From Rhodovarius crocodyli (GTDB lineage: Bacteria; Pseudomonadota; Alphaproteobacteria; Acetobacterales; Acetobacteraceae), in assembly GCA_945901085.1 (NCBI GenBank), contig CAMDJV010000022.1, positions 1 to 61,609 on the forward strand: a stretch of DNA of 61,609 nucleotides, given 5' to 3'. A program made the position numbers and the translations under genes. This document shows positions 45,004 to 55,364 of this stretch, piece by piece. The notes under the pieces are model-generated. The model made no database searches. It was not told where the DNA came from and saw only the letters and a list, made by a program, of their open reading frames with translations. Positions within the stretch are counted from its first letter, which is position 1. The number at the start of each line of letters is the position of its first letter.

Positions 45004-45834
45004 ATGGAAGCGCGCGGTGTCTGGCGCTTGGCCTTGCCGCTGGGCATCGCGCAGCTTCTGTTCTTTGCCGCGCCGCTCTTGCTGCTGGCCGGCACCTCAT
45101 TTTCCACTGATGAGAATCTGACCCAGACCAGCCTGCGTGCCTGGCGGGAGGTGGTGGGCGATACCTTCCACATCCAATCCGCCATCAACACCCTGCGGCT
45201 TGGGGCGCTAGCGGTCTGCGCCACGGCGCTGCTGGCGGTGCCGCTGGCGCTGCTCCACCTCGCCGCCGGGCCCGTGCTGCGGCGGATCATTTTGATCGCC
45301 GCAGTGCTGCCACTCTTGACCTCGGTGGTGGTGCGCACCTTTTCGTGGATCGTCATTCTGGGGCGCGAGGGGGTGATCAACACCACGCTCATGGGCCTGG
45401 GCCTCACCAGCGCGCCCATTGCCCTTCTCCAAACCGAACACGGGCTCGTCCTGGCACTGACGCAAATCGAAATGCCGCTCATGCTCCTGCCGCTGATCGC
45501 CGCCATGGCGCGGATTGACCCCGCGCTACTCGATGCCTCGGCCTCGCTGGGCGGTTCGCTGTTCCGCACCCTGCGCCGGGTGGTGCTGCCGCTGGCGCTG
45601 CCGGGGTTGCTGGCCGGTGCCACCCTGGTCTTCGCCTCCGCCACCACGGCCTTCATTTCCCAAGGTGTGATTGGCGGCGGGCGGCTGAACTACCTGCCGG
45701 CCTTGGTCTGGCAGAATGCGATGGTGGTGTTTGACTGGCCTTTGGCCGCCGCCATGGCGCTGACGCTGATGGCCTCGGTGCTGATGGTGGCGGGGCTTTT
45801 ATCGCTGCTGGGGCGGGGGGCGCGGCATGCATAG
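45004..45834 (+). CDS. ABC importer permease (PotB-like)
   Basis: This 276-residue permease has six predicted helices (LALPLGIAQLLFFAAPLLLL first) and the EAA coupling loop LLDASASLGGSLFRTLRRVV, followed by LPLALPGLLAGATLVFASAT. It pairs with the next permease, whose ATG lies eight bases inside its end. It is typical of the PotB/CysT group. Confidence 0.92.
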   Translation: MEARGVWRLALPLGIAQLLFFAAPLLLLAGTSFSTDENLTQTSLRAWREVVGDTFHIQSAINTLRLGALAVCATALLAVPLALLHLAAGPVLRRIILIAAVLPLLTSVVVRTFSWIVILGREGVINTTLMGLGLTSAPIALLQTEHGLVLALTQIEMPLMLLPLIAAMARIDPALLDASASLGGSLFRTLRRVVLPLALPGLLAGATLVFASATTAFISQGVIGGGRLNYLPALVWQNAMVVFDWPLAAAMALTLMASVLMVAGLLSLLGRGARHA

Positions 45835-46645
45835 ATTTTCCGGCGGTGATAAGGCGCTGGCGCTGCTGATCATGGCATTGGCAGCCCTCGCGCTGCTGGT
45901 GCTGGTGGGGCCGGTGCTGGTGGTGCTGATTACCTCCTTCACCACCTCCCAGGCGCTGCGCTTCCCGCCGCCGGGGCTGACGCTGCGCTGGTATCAGGAA
46001 TTGTTCGACCCAGTGCGCTCGGCACAGATCCATCGCGCGGCCGGCAATTCATTGCTGGTGGCGACGCTCACGGCCATCGCCGCCACGGCCCTCGCCACCG
46101 GCGCGGCGCTGGCCATCGCACGCTCACGCGCCGGATGGGCGCGCTTCGCCGAGGGCGCCTTCATGGCCCCGCTGGTGCTGCCAGGTATCGCCTTTGGCCT
46201 GGCGGCGCTGATGTTCTTCTCCTGGCTGCACCTGCCGCCCTCGCTGTGGCTGCTGGTGGCGGGGCACGCCATGATCGCCGGGCCCTTCGCGCTGCGCACC
46301 ATTGGCGCCTCCGCCGCGGGGCTGGACCCTGCCTTGCTGGAAAGCAGCGCCGCCCTGGGCGCCTCGCCCTGGCGCACCTTCCGCCGGGTGGTGCTGCCAC
46401 TCATCATGCCGGGCGTGGCCGCCGGCGCCTTCCTGGCCTTTGTCTCGTCGCTCGATAACGTGCCGGTCTCGCTCTTCCTCTCCTCGGCACAGACCGACAT
46501 GCTACCCATCCGGCTCTGGGGCATGATGGAGACGGCGCTGGACGTGCGGGTGGCCGCGGCCTCCGGCGTGCTGGTGGCGGTGGCCTTTACGCTGTTGCTG
46601 GTGATGGACCGCGCTGTCGGATTGGTGCGACGGATGAGTGCTTGA
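45827..46645 (+). CDS. ABC importer permease (PotC-like)
   Basis: This 272-residue permease has strongly hydrophobic helices (LALLIMALAALALLVLVG first) and the coupling loop LLESSAALGASPWRTFRRVV, followed by LPLIMPGVAAGAFLAFVSSL, the PotC pattern. It is the last gene of the four-gene operon; two G/C-rich hairpins follow its stop. Confidence 0.92.
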   Translation: MHRFSGGDKALALLIMALAALALLVLVGPVLVVLITSFTTSQALRFPPPGLTLRWYQELFDPVRSAQIHRAAGNSLLVATLTAIAATALATGAALAIARSRAGWARFAEGAFMAPLVLPGIAFGLAALMFFSWLHLPPSLWLLVAGHAMIAGPFALRTIGASAAGLDPALLESSAALGASPWRTFRRVVLPLIMPGVAAGAFLAFVSSLDNVPVSLFLSSAQTDMLPIRLWGMMETALDVRVAAASGVLVAVAFTLLLVMDRAVGLVRRMSA

Positions 46646-46660
46646 GGGGGGGGGCGCTTA

Positions 46661-46710
46661 GGAAGGCTCTGCCTTCCCAAACCCATCCGCAAAGGGCCGG
46701 GGGGCCTTTG
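46661..46710 (+). terminator. Two hairpins after the polyamine-type ABC operon
   Basis: GGAAGGC-TCT-GCCTTCC (46661-46677) is a perfect seven-base stem. CAAAGGGCC pairs with GGCCTTTG (46690-46710), with one bulged G. They lie 16 and 45 bases past the permease stop. There is no T tract, so the terminator role is inferred from position. Confidence 0.4.
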
Positions 46711-46723
46711 ATCCCGGTAATTC

Positions 46724-46912
46724 TTACCCTACGGGCTGGCCCATGGCGGCCTCATATCGCGCCCGCCAGCGCGGCAGCACTGCCGGATTGATCACCCTGG
46801 GTGGCATTCGCCCGGCCGCCAGATTGGAAAATGCCAGCGCCGCGATGCGTGTGATATTGGCCCGGCTTTGCCGCGTCACACCCGCAGTGTGCTGGCTGGC
46901 AATCACCGCCTT
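46724..46912 (-). pseudogene. D-isomer 2-hydroxyacid dehydrogenase, C-terminal relic cut by IS630
   Basis: The minus strand reads AVIASQHTAGVTRQSRANIT, then LAAGRMPPRVINPAVLPRWR and stops at 46724. S-Q/P-H-x-A-G-x-T followed by R-I-A-x-x-A and PPRVINP is the end of D-2-hydroxyacid (phosphoglycerate-type) dehydrogenases, including the catalytic His. Upstream sequence is replaced by an IS630 end at 46914, so only about 60 of some 320 codons remain. Confidence 0.75.
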
Positions 46913-46913
46913 A

Positions 46914-47130
46914 TACCAAATCCCACGCATCAGAACCGATGCGCCCAGTTGCGCAGGCCGATGGACATGATGCGCCACGGCATCTCGATCAGCCGGTTCC
47001 AGTAGAAGCAGCTGAGACCGACGATGTCGTCGTGGCCAGTGAACACCCGGTTGGATAGCCAGTTGTCGCGCATGAACTGCCAGACGTTTTCCATTACGTT
47101 CAGCTCCGTGCACTTCGCTGGTAGCGGCAG
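46914..47130 (-). mobile_element. IS630-family transposase C-terminal remnant 2
   Basis: The minus strand encodes LPLPAKCTELNVMENVWQFM, DNWLSNRVFTGHDDIV, then LSCFYWNRLIEMPWRIMSIG and LRNWAHRF-stop, closely matching remnant 1 at 30851. The same terminal TACCAAATCCC is present, again at a TA. Only about 70 codons remain and the 5' break lies near 47130. The copies differ at many positions, so they are old or came from two related elements. Confidence 0.85.
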
Positions 47131-47223
47131 GGCGTGGCCGCGCTGCCTGAGAAGCGCAAGCCGGGCTTCGTGCCGACAAGCCCGGTGAGAGGGGATGGGC
47201 GGGCCGGTCGCACGGATGATGAT

Positions 47224-48092
<869 letters not shown>

Positions 48093-48096
<4 letters not shown>

Positions 48097-50432
48097 GAGG
48101 TTGTCCTGTGTTGTAGTGCCGCCCAGATCCGGTCTGGCGTCGCTGGTTGCGCGGGCAAATAGACGCCCACCCCTGCCAGGGCGTCATTCACCGCATTCAT
48201 CACGGCGCCGATGCCGCCCATCGTGCCGCCCTCCGCCATGCCCTTGATCCCGGCGGGGATGCCGATGGCTGGTGTGGGGTGATGGCTGACTTCGAAGCAG
48301 GGCAGATCGCCGGCCCGGGCCATCGCGTAATCCATGAAGCTGCCCGCCAGCATTTGGCCATCCGGGCCATAGGCTGCGTGTTCCATGATGGCGCCGGACA
48401 GGCCCATGGCGGTGGCGCCATGGGTTTGGCCCTCCACGATCATTGGGTTGATCAGGGTGCCGGCATCCTCGGCAATGACGTGGCGCAGAATGGTGAGCGC
48501 ACCCGTCTCCGTGTCGATTTCCACAACGCAGGCATGGGTTGAATTGGAATAGGTCATGGCCGGCGGATCGAAGGCCTCGATATGATGCAGCCCCGGGGCC
48601 ATGCCCGGCGGCAGCCGCAGCGGGTCCAGATGCGCGATGCGCGCCAGGGCGGCCAGGCTGAGCCCGGTTTCTAGCTCGCCCTCCGCCACCCGGCGGATCA
48701 CTTGGCCCGCGCGCATCTCCAACCCGTCTGCGCTATTGAGGTTGAGCAGATGGGCGGCCAGTTCCAGCAGCTTCAGGCGCAAGGCCAGCCCGGCCAGGCG
48801 CAACACCCCGCCGCCCGCCGCAGCGCCGCGGCTACCCCGGCTGCCCATACCATAGGGGGCGATATCGGTGTGGCCCAGTTGCATGGTCACCTGCCCGGCC
48901 TCCACGCCCAGTCCTGAGGCCACCGCCTGGGCCAGCGTGGTTTCATAGCCCTGGCCGGAGCCCATCAGCCCACAAGCTGCGATGATGGCGCCGGAGGGCT
49001 CAATGCGCAGGCTCGCCACCTCATGCCCCGAACCGGCAATGCCCGCCGCCTTATAGAAGGCGCTGCCATAGGTCGTGCTTTCCACAACGCTGCACAGGCC
49101 AATGCCGCGCAGCATGCCAGCCTGTTGCGGTTGCTCACGCCACTTTTCATAATCCAGCGCTGCCACGGCGGCATCAAGCGTCGCCCGCGGCGAGAGAGCG
49201 GCATAATGCTCGCCCGTTGCCGTCATCCATGGCAGGTCCTGCGGGCCGAGACTGTTGCGCCGCCGCACCTCCAGCGGGTCCAGCCCGCATTGCCGGGCGA
49301 TGGCGTCCATCGTGCCCTCCATCACCCAGGCGGTAATGGCCATGGGCGCGCGCATCGGCCCGCTCGGGCATTTATTGGTCAGCCAGACGGTGACGTCATA
49401 GCCGTAATCGCGAATCCGATAGGGGCCGGGCAGAATCAGCGCCACCACGCGGGCCATGTAATTGGCCGGGAAGAAGGACCATGCGCCGAAATCGGCCTCC
49501 ATCCGGGCGCGCAGAGCCAGGATGCGGCCCTGCTCATCAATCGCGGCTTCGGTGGTGATCGTCTCTTCGCGCGCATGCAGCGCGGCCATCAGATTCTCGC
49601 CCCGGCTTTCGCGCCAGCGCACCGGGCGACGCAGCAGGCGGGCCGCGGCGGCGACGCAAAAATCCTCGCGCAGCGGGATGATTTTTTGGCCAAAGCCACC
49701 GCCCATCTCGGGGCTCTCCACCGTCACTTGCGCTTCCGAAAGCCCCAGCCTGCCTGCCAGCGCCGAGCGATAAGGATGCGGCGCCTGGGTGCCCACGCGC
49801 ATGGTCAAATGCTGACGGCCGGGGTTCCACTGTGCCAGCACACCGCGCGGCTCGATCGGCGCATGGGTCTGCCGGTGTTGCGCGAAACGGGAGGTGACAA
49901 TGCTTGCCGCCCCGGCAAAGGCCGCATCCAGCCCCGGCGAGGCAAAAGCCTGGTGCGAGACGCGGTTGGACGGTAAGGCAGGGTCCACCAGCACCGCGCC
50001 GGGCGCCGCCGCATCCGCCATGCTGGCAACCACGGCCAGGGGCTGCCAGGATACCTCCACCAATTCGGCGGCATCGGCGGCGAGGGAGGGATCCTCAGCC
50101 AACACCATGGCCACCGGATCCCCCACAAAACGCGCGGTCTCAGAGGGCAGCACCGGCATTTCCATCGGCCGCAGCCCCTCGATGGGCGGCGCCATGCGCA
50201 GCGGGGCCACGAGCCGGGCCAGCGCCTCGCCGGTCAGCACTGCCACCACGCCGGGCAGGGCCAGGGCGGCTGCTGTATCAATGCCCAGAATGCGCGCATG
50301 GGCATGCGGGCTGCGGATGAAGACGGCATGCAGGCAACCGGGGGGGCTGGGGATATCGTCGAGAAAGCAGCCCTCGCCGGTCAGCAGCCGGGCATCCTCG
50401 CGCCGGCGCAGCCGCTGGCCCAGGGCTGTCAC
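48093..50432 (-). CDS. Xanthine dehydrogenase family molybdopterin-binding (large) subunit, unaccompanied
   Basis: This 779-residue molybdenum hydroxylase large subunit starts with LGQRLRRREDARLLTGEG, the CoxL/XdhB-type N-terminus. EMGGGFGQKI, GPMRAPMAITAWVMEGTMD (cofactor loop) and AIGIPAGIKGMAEGGTMGGI with the catalytic Glu follow. It lacks the fused Fe-S and FAD domains, and no small or medium subunit genes lie nearby, although most of the family needs them. The GTG at 50432 overlaps the ATPase TGA (GTGA). It is cotranscribed with a sugar-type importer, suggesting aldehyde or heterocycle oxidation of the imported compound. Confidence 0.9.
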
Positions 50433-51472
50433 AGCCGCGTCTCGCTCGCCTTGTCGAAGATGTGCAGCCGCGCCGGGTCGATGCCGAAGCTGAGCCTGTC
50501 GCCCGGCGCGGCGCGCCATTCCTTCGGCACCCGCAGGGTGAGGGCCACGCCGCCCTCGGCCAGTACATCCAGATGGGTCTCCGATCCCAGTGGCGAGACC
50601 AGCTCGACCCGCGCCGTGACATCGCCACCGGCTGAGACATCCTCGGGCCGCAGGCCTAGCACGACGGCGCGGCCTTCCTGTGGCGGGTTGGTCAGGGCCA
50701 GACGGAAATCGCCGCGGGTGAAGGCGCCGCCCGCGATCACCCCCTCGACCAGATTGATCGGCGGGCTGCCCAAAAAACCGGCGACAAAGATATTGGCCGG
50801 GCGCTCATAAATCCCCTCGGGCGTGTCGAGCTGCTGGATCAGCCCGCCCTTCATCACCGCGATGCGGTCCGCCAGCGTCATCGCCTCGGCCTGGTCATGG
50901 GTGACATAGACAAAGGTGGCTTTGAGCTCCTGATGCAGCCGCTTGATCAGGCCGCGCATGGAAAGCCGCAGCGTGGCATCGAGGTTGGAGAGCGGCTCAT
51001 CCATCAGGAAGACCGAAGGCTTGCGAACGATGGCGCGGCCCAGCGCCACGCGCTGCCGCTGCCCGCCGGAAAGCTCGTTCGGCCGGCGGCCCAGCAGATG
51101 GGTGATCTCCAACTGTTCGGCGGCAGCACCCACCGCGCGCTCAATCTCCGACGCTGATTGGCCGCGCAACCGCAGTGGGAAGGCGATATTCTCGCGCACC
51201 GTCTTGTTGGGGTAGAGAGCATAGGATTGGAAGACCATCGCCACCTCGCGCTTATGCGGCGGCGTCCAGGTCACCTCGGTCTCGTCGAAGAGCAGACGGC
51301 CGGCGGAAATTTCCTCGAGCCCCGCAATCATGTTCAGCGTGGTGGTCTTACCGCAGCCCGAGGGGCCGAGCAGCACCATAAACTCGCCATGGCCGATGCT
51401 GAGTTCGAGCGCATCAACCGCCAGGACGGCTCCATAGCTCTTGGTCAGTGCGGCACAGGTGATCCGTGCCAT
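50429..51472 (-). CDS. Sugar-type ABC importer ATPase (UgpC/MalK-like)
   Basis: This 347-residue ATPase has Walker A GPSGCGKTTTLNMIAGLE, Q-loop MVFQSYALYPNKTVRENI, signature [15 protein letters not shown], Walker B VFLMDEPLSNLD and H-loop YVTHDQAEA. The C-terminal TOBE/OB domain follows (FGIDPARLHIFD). It energises the two permeases upstream. Its stop is coupled to the molybdenum-hydroxylase gene and its start lies three bases after the second permease stop. Confidence 0.93.
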   Translation of the reverse strand: MARITCAALTKSYGAVLAVDALELSIGHGEFMVLLGPSGCGKTTTLNMIAGLEEISAGRLLFDETEVTWTPPHKREVAMVFQSYALYPNKTVRENIAFPLRLRGQSASEIERAVGAAAEQLEITHLLGRRPNELSGGQRQRVALGRAIVRKPSVFLMDEPLSNLDATLRLSMRGLIKRLHQELKATFVYVTHDQAEAMTLADRIAVMKGGLIQQLDTPEGIYERPANIFVAGFLGSPPINLVEGVIAGGAFTRGDFRLALTNPPQEGRAVVLGLRPEDVSAGGDVTARVELVSPLGSETHLDVLAEGGVALTLRVPKEWRAAPGDRLSFGIDPARLHIFDKASETRL

Positions 51473-51475
51473 GGC

Positions 51476-52393
51476 TCAGCCCTTCACCGCGCCGGCGGTC
51501 AGGCCGGAGACGATATAGCGCTGGAACACCACTGCCATGAGCACGGGCGGGATGATCGCGATCACGCCTGCGGCATTGACGAAGGAGAAGCTGGTGGTGA
51601 AGTCCATGATGAAGCCTGAAATGATGATGGGCAGCGTCTGCGCCGCCACGTTCTGGGTGAGCACGAGGGCGAAGACGAATTCATTCCATGAGGTCAGGAA
51701 GGCGAAGGTGAGCGAGGCCACCAGCGCGGGCAGCGAAAGCGGCAGATAGACATGCCACAAGGCCCGCCCATGGCCGCAGCCATCAATCCGCGCGGCGCGG
51801 TAGAGGTCCCGCGGGATTCCCTCGAAATAGGAGATCAGGATGAAGATGGTGAAGGGCACGGTGATGGCCAGATAGGTCACCACCAGCGCGCCGAGTGAGT
51901 TGATGAGCCCCAGATTGCGGATGACCAGAAACAGCGGCACCACCAGGGCGATATCGGGCACCACGCGGGTGGCCAGCACGGTGTAGAGCGTGGCCCGGCG
52001 CCCGCGGAAATCGATCACCGCAATGGCATAGGCGGCGGTCACGCTCAGCAGCAGGTTCAGCGCCGCCACCCAGAGGCCGATCACCAGCGAATTGCGCATC
52101 GCCGGCAAGAGATTGGCAGCGCCCGAGGGCAGGAAGCTGCTGGTCAGCGCCTCACCCTGCCGGCGGTTCTCATAGGTCACCACCCGGTCGGCCGCGGAAA
52201 AAATCGCCTCGAAATTGGCGATACTGGGGTTTTGCGGCAGCCAATTCGGCGGCACCCGGGTGATTTCCGCCTCGCTCTGCAGGGAGGAGGAGACCAGCCA
52301 GGCCACCGGCCCCGCGACATAGAGGACAAAAAGCGCCGAAAACAGCGTGAGAAGGATGGCGCGGGTCACCCGCGGTGCCAGCGGCTTTTTCAT
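51476..52393 (-). CDS. Sugar-type ABC importer permease (UgpE/MalG-like)
   Basis: This 305-residue permease opens with a helix (AILLTLFSALFVLYVAGPVA). It has NSLVIGLWVAALNLLLSVTA and the MalG coupling loop IPRDLYRAARIDGCGHGRAL, followed by LPLSLPALVASLTFAFLTSW. The C-terminal VFQRYIVSGLTAGAVKG ending is diagnostic of the MalG subfamily. The ATG overlaps the upstream permease stop (ATGA). Confidence 0.93.
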   Translation of the reverse strand: MKKPLAPRVTRAILLTLFSALFVLYVAGPVAWLVSSSLQSEAEITRVPPNWLPQNPSIANFEAIFSAADRVVTYENRRQGEALTSSFLPSGAANLLPAMRNSLVIGLWVAALNLLLSVTAAYAIAVIDFRGRRATLYTVLATRVVPDIALVVPLFLVIRNLGLINSLGALVVTYLAITVPFTIFILISYFEGIPRDLYRAARIDGCGHGRALWHVYLPLSLPALVASLTFAFLTSWNEFVFALVLTQNVAAQTLPIIISGFIMDFTTSFSFVNAAGVIAIIPPVLMAVVFQRYIVSGLTAGAVKG

Positions 52394-53268
52394 ATCCGTT
52401 TGCCCAGAAAGCGAATGACGGCCCAGCTCAGCGCAAAGGTGGTGATGGCCAGCACATAGGACATGGCCGCCCCGGTGCCGAAGCGCAGCGAGCGGAATGT
52501 CTCAACATAGATCAGCCAGGAGAGGGTGAAGGAGGCATCGCCCGGGCCGCCCTGGGTCATGATCAGGAAGAGGTCAAAATGGCGGATCGAGATCATCGTC
52601 TCATAGACCAGCACCAGCATCAGCCCCGGCCGCAGCGCGGGTAAGGTGACGTGGACAAAACGCTGCCAGATATTGGCGCCATCCACCCGGGCTGCGCGAT
52701 AGAGGTCCTCAGGGATCGCCTTCATGGTCACGATCATCAGCAGGGCCGCGAGCGGCATCTGCTTCCAGATCGCCGCATTGGCGATCAGCAGCAGGGTGAT
52801 GTCAGGGTCACCCAGCCAGACGCGATAGCGCTCCAGCAGGCCCACCTGCACCAAAAGCCCGTTCAGCAGCCCATAGGTCGGGTCATAAATCCATTTCCAC
52901 ATCAGCCCATTGACCACCGAGGGCGTGGCCCAGGGCACCAGCAGCAGGGCCGAGAGCAGGCGCTGGCCGGGAAATACCTCGTTCAACAGCAGTGCCACCA
53001 GCACGGCCAGGAAGGTCGTCACCGCCACGCAGACCAGTGTATAAACAGTTGTCCGCGCAACCGCCGTCCAGAACCGTGCATCGTCGAAAATACGCAGGTA
53101 GTTGTCGAAACCGACAAAAGGCCGGCGCAGCGGCCGGGTCAGCACAATGTCATGCAGGCTGACCCAGAAGGAATAGATGATAGGGAAGGCGGCCACGACC
53201 AGCAGCACCGCCAGCACCGGAAAGACCAGCAGGGCCGCACTGCGCTCGTCATAGCCAAAACGTGTCAC
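52390..53268 (-). CDS. Sugar-type ABC importer permease (UgpA/MalF-like)
   Basis: This 292-residue permease has a first helix VLAVLLVVAAFPIIYSFWVS, then FVGFDNYLRIFDDARFW, the standard UgpA/LacF wording. VPWATPSVVNGLMWKWIYDP and the coupling loop IPEDLYRAARVDGANIWQRF follow. It lies one base after the binding-protein stop and overlaps the next permease by four bases. Confidence 0.93.
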   Translation of the reverse strand: MTRFGYDERSAALLVFPVLAVLLVVAAFPIIYSFWVSLHDIVLTRPLRRPFVGFDNYLRIFDDARFWTAVARTTVYTLVCVAVTTFLAVLVALLLNEVFPGQRLLSALLLVPWATPSVVNGLMWKWIYDPTYGLLNGLLVQVGLLERYRVWLGDPDITLLLIANAAIWKQMPLAALLMIVTMKAIPEDLYRAARVDGANIWQRFVHVTLPALRPGLMLVLVYETMISIRHFDLFLIMTQGGPGDASFTLSWLIYVETFRSLRFGTGAAMSYVLAITTFALSWAVIRFLGKRI

Positions 53269-53269
53269 C

Positions 53270-54604
53270 TCAGCGGAACGCCCGCTTCAGCTCCGTCCAT
53301 TTCGCCCCGGCCGCGCGCATCGCGGCCTCCGGCTCGGCGCGGCCGAGGCAGACATTCTGCCAGGCCTGGTTGGAGGTCTCGACCCATTCACCAAACCAGG
53401 GCGAGATCACATCCTTCTTGCGGGCAAGGCCAGCCTGCTCGGCCACCACCGCACCACCACCGGCCCAGCGCTGCCAGAACTGCACCACCTCAGGGTCCTG
53501 TGCCAGCGGCACGGCGCAGGAGGGCAGGCCCATATCGGTCAGCAGCAGCTTTTGCATGGAGTAATTGCCGGCCGTGTCGCGCCCGCCGAAGAACTCGATG
53601 AAGCGCAGCGTGCGCTCCCGCCTGGCCCGGTCAGCCTTGGCGCCGGGGGTCATGCCCCAGAAGCGGATCCAGCCGCAGGTCTCATGCGTGCCCGAGGGGC
53701 CGCCCTTTGGCATGAGGGCCAAGCGAATCTTGCCGGCCGCGCTGGATTGCGCGGGGTCGTTCAGCGCGCGGATGCGATAGGTTGGCACGATGGCGAAGGC
53801 ATGGGCGCCGCTCCCGAAGGCGCGCAGGCCGTTGATCTCGCCGGTCTCCACCGCGCCGGGGGAGAGGATGCGGTGGGTGTGGATCGCCTCGCGCAGGAAG
53901 CGCGCCGCGCGCACCGCGCCCCGATTGGCATCGGCCATCACCGCATTGCCGGCATCATCGACGAAACGCCCACCGAAGGAAAAATTCAGCGCCGAAACAA
54001 ACTCGATCAGCCAAGTATCCGCGGCCAGGGAGAGCAGCAGCGGGAATTCGGCCACGCCCTGCTGCTTCATGCGCAGGGATTGTTCGACCACCTCCTCCCA
54101 AGTGGTGGGCGGGGTGGTGATGCCGGCGCGGGCCAGCATGTCGGTATTGACCATGAAGGACATGTGGTCGCCGTAATAGGCCAGCCCGTATTGCTTGGCT
54201 TTATAGACCATGGATTGGGTGCAATAGGCGGTGGTTTCGGCATTGTAGCGGGTCAGTGCCGACACGTCGGAAATATCGGCCAGCCAGCCGGCCTCGGCGA
54301 ATTCCGGCAGCCAGGCATCGGAAATCCAGGAGCAGTCGATGGGCGCATTGGCCACCAGCCGGGTGACCAGCGCGGTGCGGTACTGCGCCCAGGGGAAATT
54401 CTCGTAATTCACCGCAATGCCGGTGGCGGCCTGGAAGGCGGAGATCTGTGCGCGCACCTGATCCACGGCGGCGGACCAGCCGATGAAATTCACCGCGCCC
54501 GCGGGCTGGGCCAGCGCGGCCGGCCCGGCGCCCAGCATCATCGCGGCGGAAGCGGCGCCGGCAGCGGCGGTGCGGCGGCTGAACGACTTGGCGGGTGAGG
54601 TCAT
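53270..54604 (-). CDS. Family 1 extracellular solute-binding protein (UgpB/MalE-like)
   Basis: This 444-residue periplasmic protein has a twin-arginine-type leader (SFSRRTAAAGAASAAMMLGA). VNFIGWSAAVDQVRAQISAF, WISDAWLPEFAEAGWL, YYGDHMSFMVNTDMLARAGI and the family wording PPTTWEEVVEQSLRM follow. The likely solute is a sugar, polyol or glycerophosphodiester-like compound, but the coupled molybdenum hydroxylase suggests something less ordinary. It is the first gene of the six-gene minus-strand operon. Confidence 0.92.
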   Translation of the reverse strand: MTSPAKSFSRRTAAAGAASAAMMLGAGPAALAQPAGAVNFIGWSAAVDQVRAQISAFQAATGIAVNYENFPWAQYRTALVTRLVANAPIDCSWISDAWLPEFAEAGWLADISDVSALTRYNAETTAYCTQSMVYKAKQYGLAYYGDHMSFMVNTDMLARAGITTPPTTWEEVVEQSLRMKQQGVAEFPLLLSLAADTWLIEFVSALNFSFGGRFVDDAGNAVMADANRGAVRAARFLREAIHTHRILSPGAVETGEINGLRAFGSGAHAFAIVPTYRIRALNDPAQSSAAGKIRLALMPKGGPSGTHETCGWIRFWGMTPGAKADRARRERTLRFIEFFGGRDTAGNYSMQKLLLTDMGLPSCAVPLAQDPEVVQFWQRWAGGGAVVAEQAGLARKKDVISPWFGEWVETSNQAWQNVCLGRAEPEAAMRAAGAKWTELKRAFR

Positions 54605-54999
54605 CCTGGGTGTCCCTTGGCAATCGTGAAGAATTTGTGGCTAAAACGCGGTCAAAGTCTAGCCGGTGGATGCCCTCGCCGCCATCGCGGCCGCGGATGT
54701 GATACAATCTATAGGGACCGAAGAGGGGCTGGCTCACGCACGCCGCGCGCCCGACCGGCTTTGGGTGCAGATCGGCGTGGTTGCCCAGCGCGGGCGACGG
54801 CAAATGACAGAGATGGCACTGCACCATCCCAAGCACGACCCGACACCATGCCCCCCCCGCCACCTGTAACATCAAGCCCGATGAGGCGGTGCTCCACCCG
54901 ATCCGAGCGATCCAGCAGCAGCCGGAATTCATCGTCGCTCTGACAGCCCGCTTGGAAACCCTCGAAGCAGCGACAAGTGCTGGAGGACGCAATGCTTAA
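54605..54999. other. Upstream region of the importer operon with a short coding-like tail
   Basis: The first 60 bases should hold the promoter of the minus-strand importer operon (a TTGACC lies near 54648 on the minus strand, without a clear -10). Further on, a plus-strand frame reads AVLHPIRAIQQQPEFIVALT, then ARLETLEA, and stops near 54999. Such coiled, ALTARLETLEA-like tails end phage tail-fibre proteins, but this is too short to assign. Confidence 0.3.
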
Positions 55000-55190
55000 T
55001 CCTTGTGACGGCCTGACACGTGGGCACCAGCGGCTCCGCCCCCAGCGCGGCCAGCCGCGTCCGCGTCCAGGGGGGCCTGCATCACCTCCCGGAACAGCGC
55101 CGCGATTCGATCGACCAAGAGGCGGGGCATCCAGGCTGGGCCGGGCCAGACAGCGCAACGATGCCCGACATCACGGGTCACGAGTGCCAC
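55000..55190 (-). pseudogene. Bug-family binding protein, frameshifted C-terminal relic
   Basis: The minus strand reads WMPRLLVDRIAALFREVMQA in one frame. After a frame change it continues RLAALGAEPLVPT. Together these match the Bug C-terminus (P-x-x-V-D-R-I-x-A-L-x-R-E-V-M-Q-x-P then R-L-A-x-L-G-A-E-P). Little else of the gene survives. It is the third Bug relic in the window. Confidence 0.55.
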
Positions 55191-55364
55191 CTAGGCGAGG
55201 TCGAAGCGCCCCATGCGATTTCGCCTTTCCTGTGCGGCATAGCTCGCAGCAAGCCTGCGAGACTTGGCGCCGGTGCAGCAGCCGGGACCAGGGATCGCGG
55301 GCCGCAGCACCAACCCCGGGCACCGGGCCATCAGCGCCAATGCCACCACCCGCCCGTTCCTGCC
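55191..55364. other. Gap without recognisable gene
   Basis: Between the Bug relic and the aldolase stop no frame on either strand shows a family signature, and no hairpin terminator is evident. Confidence 0.4.

Noticed and set aside
44010-45656. 548-codon minus-strand frame over the PotD/PotB genes
   Set aside because: It is Ser/Arg-rich mirror coding; the plus-strand genes carry leader, helices and coupling loop.
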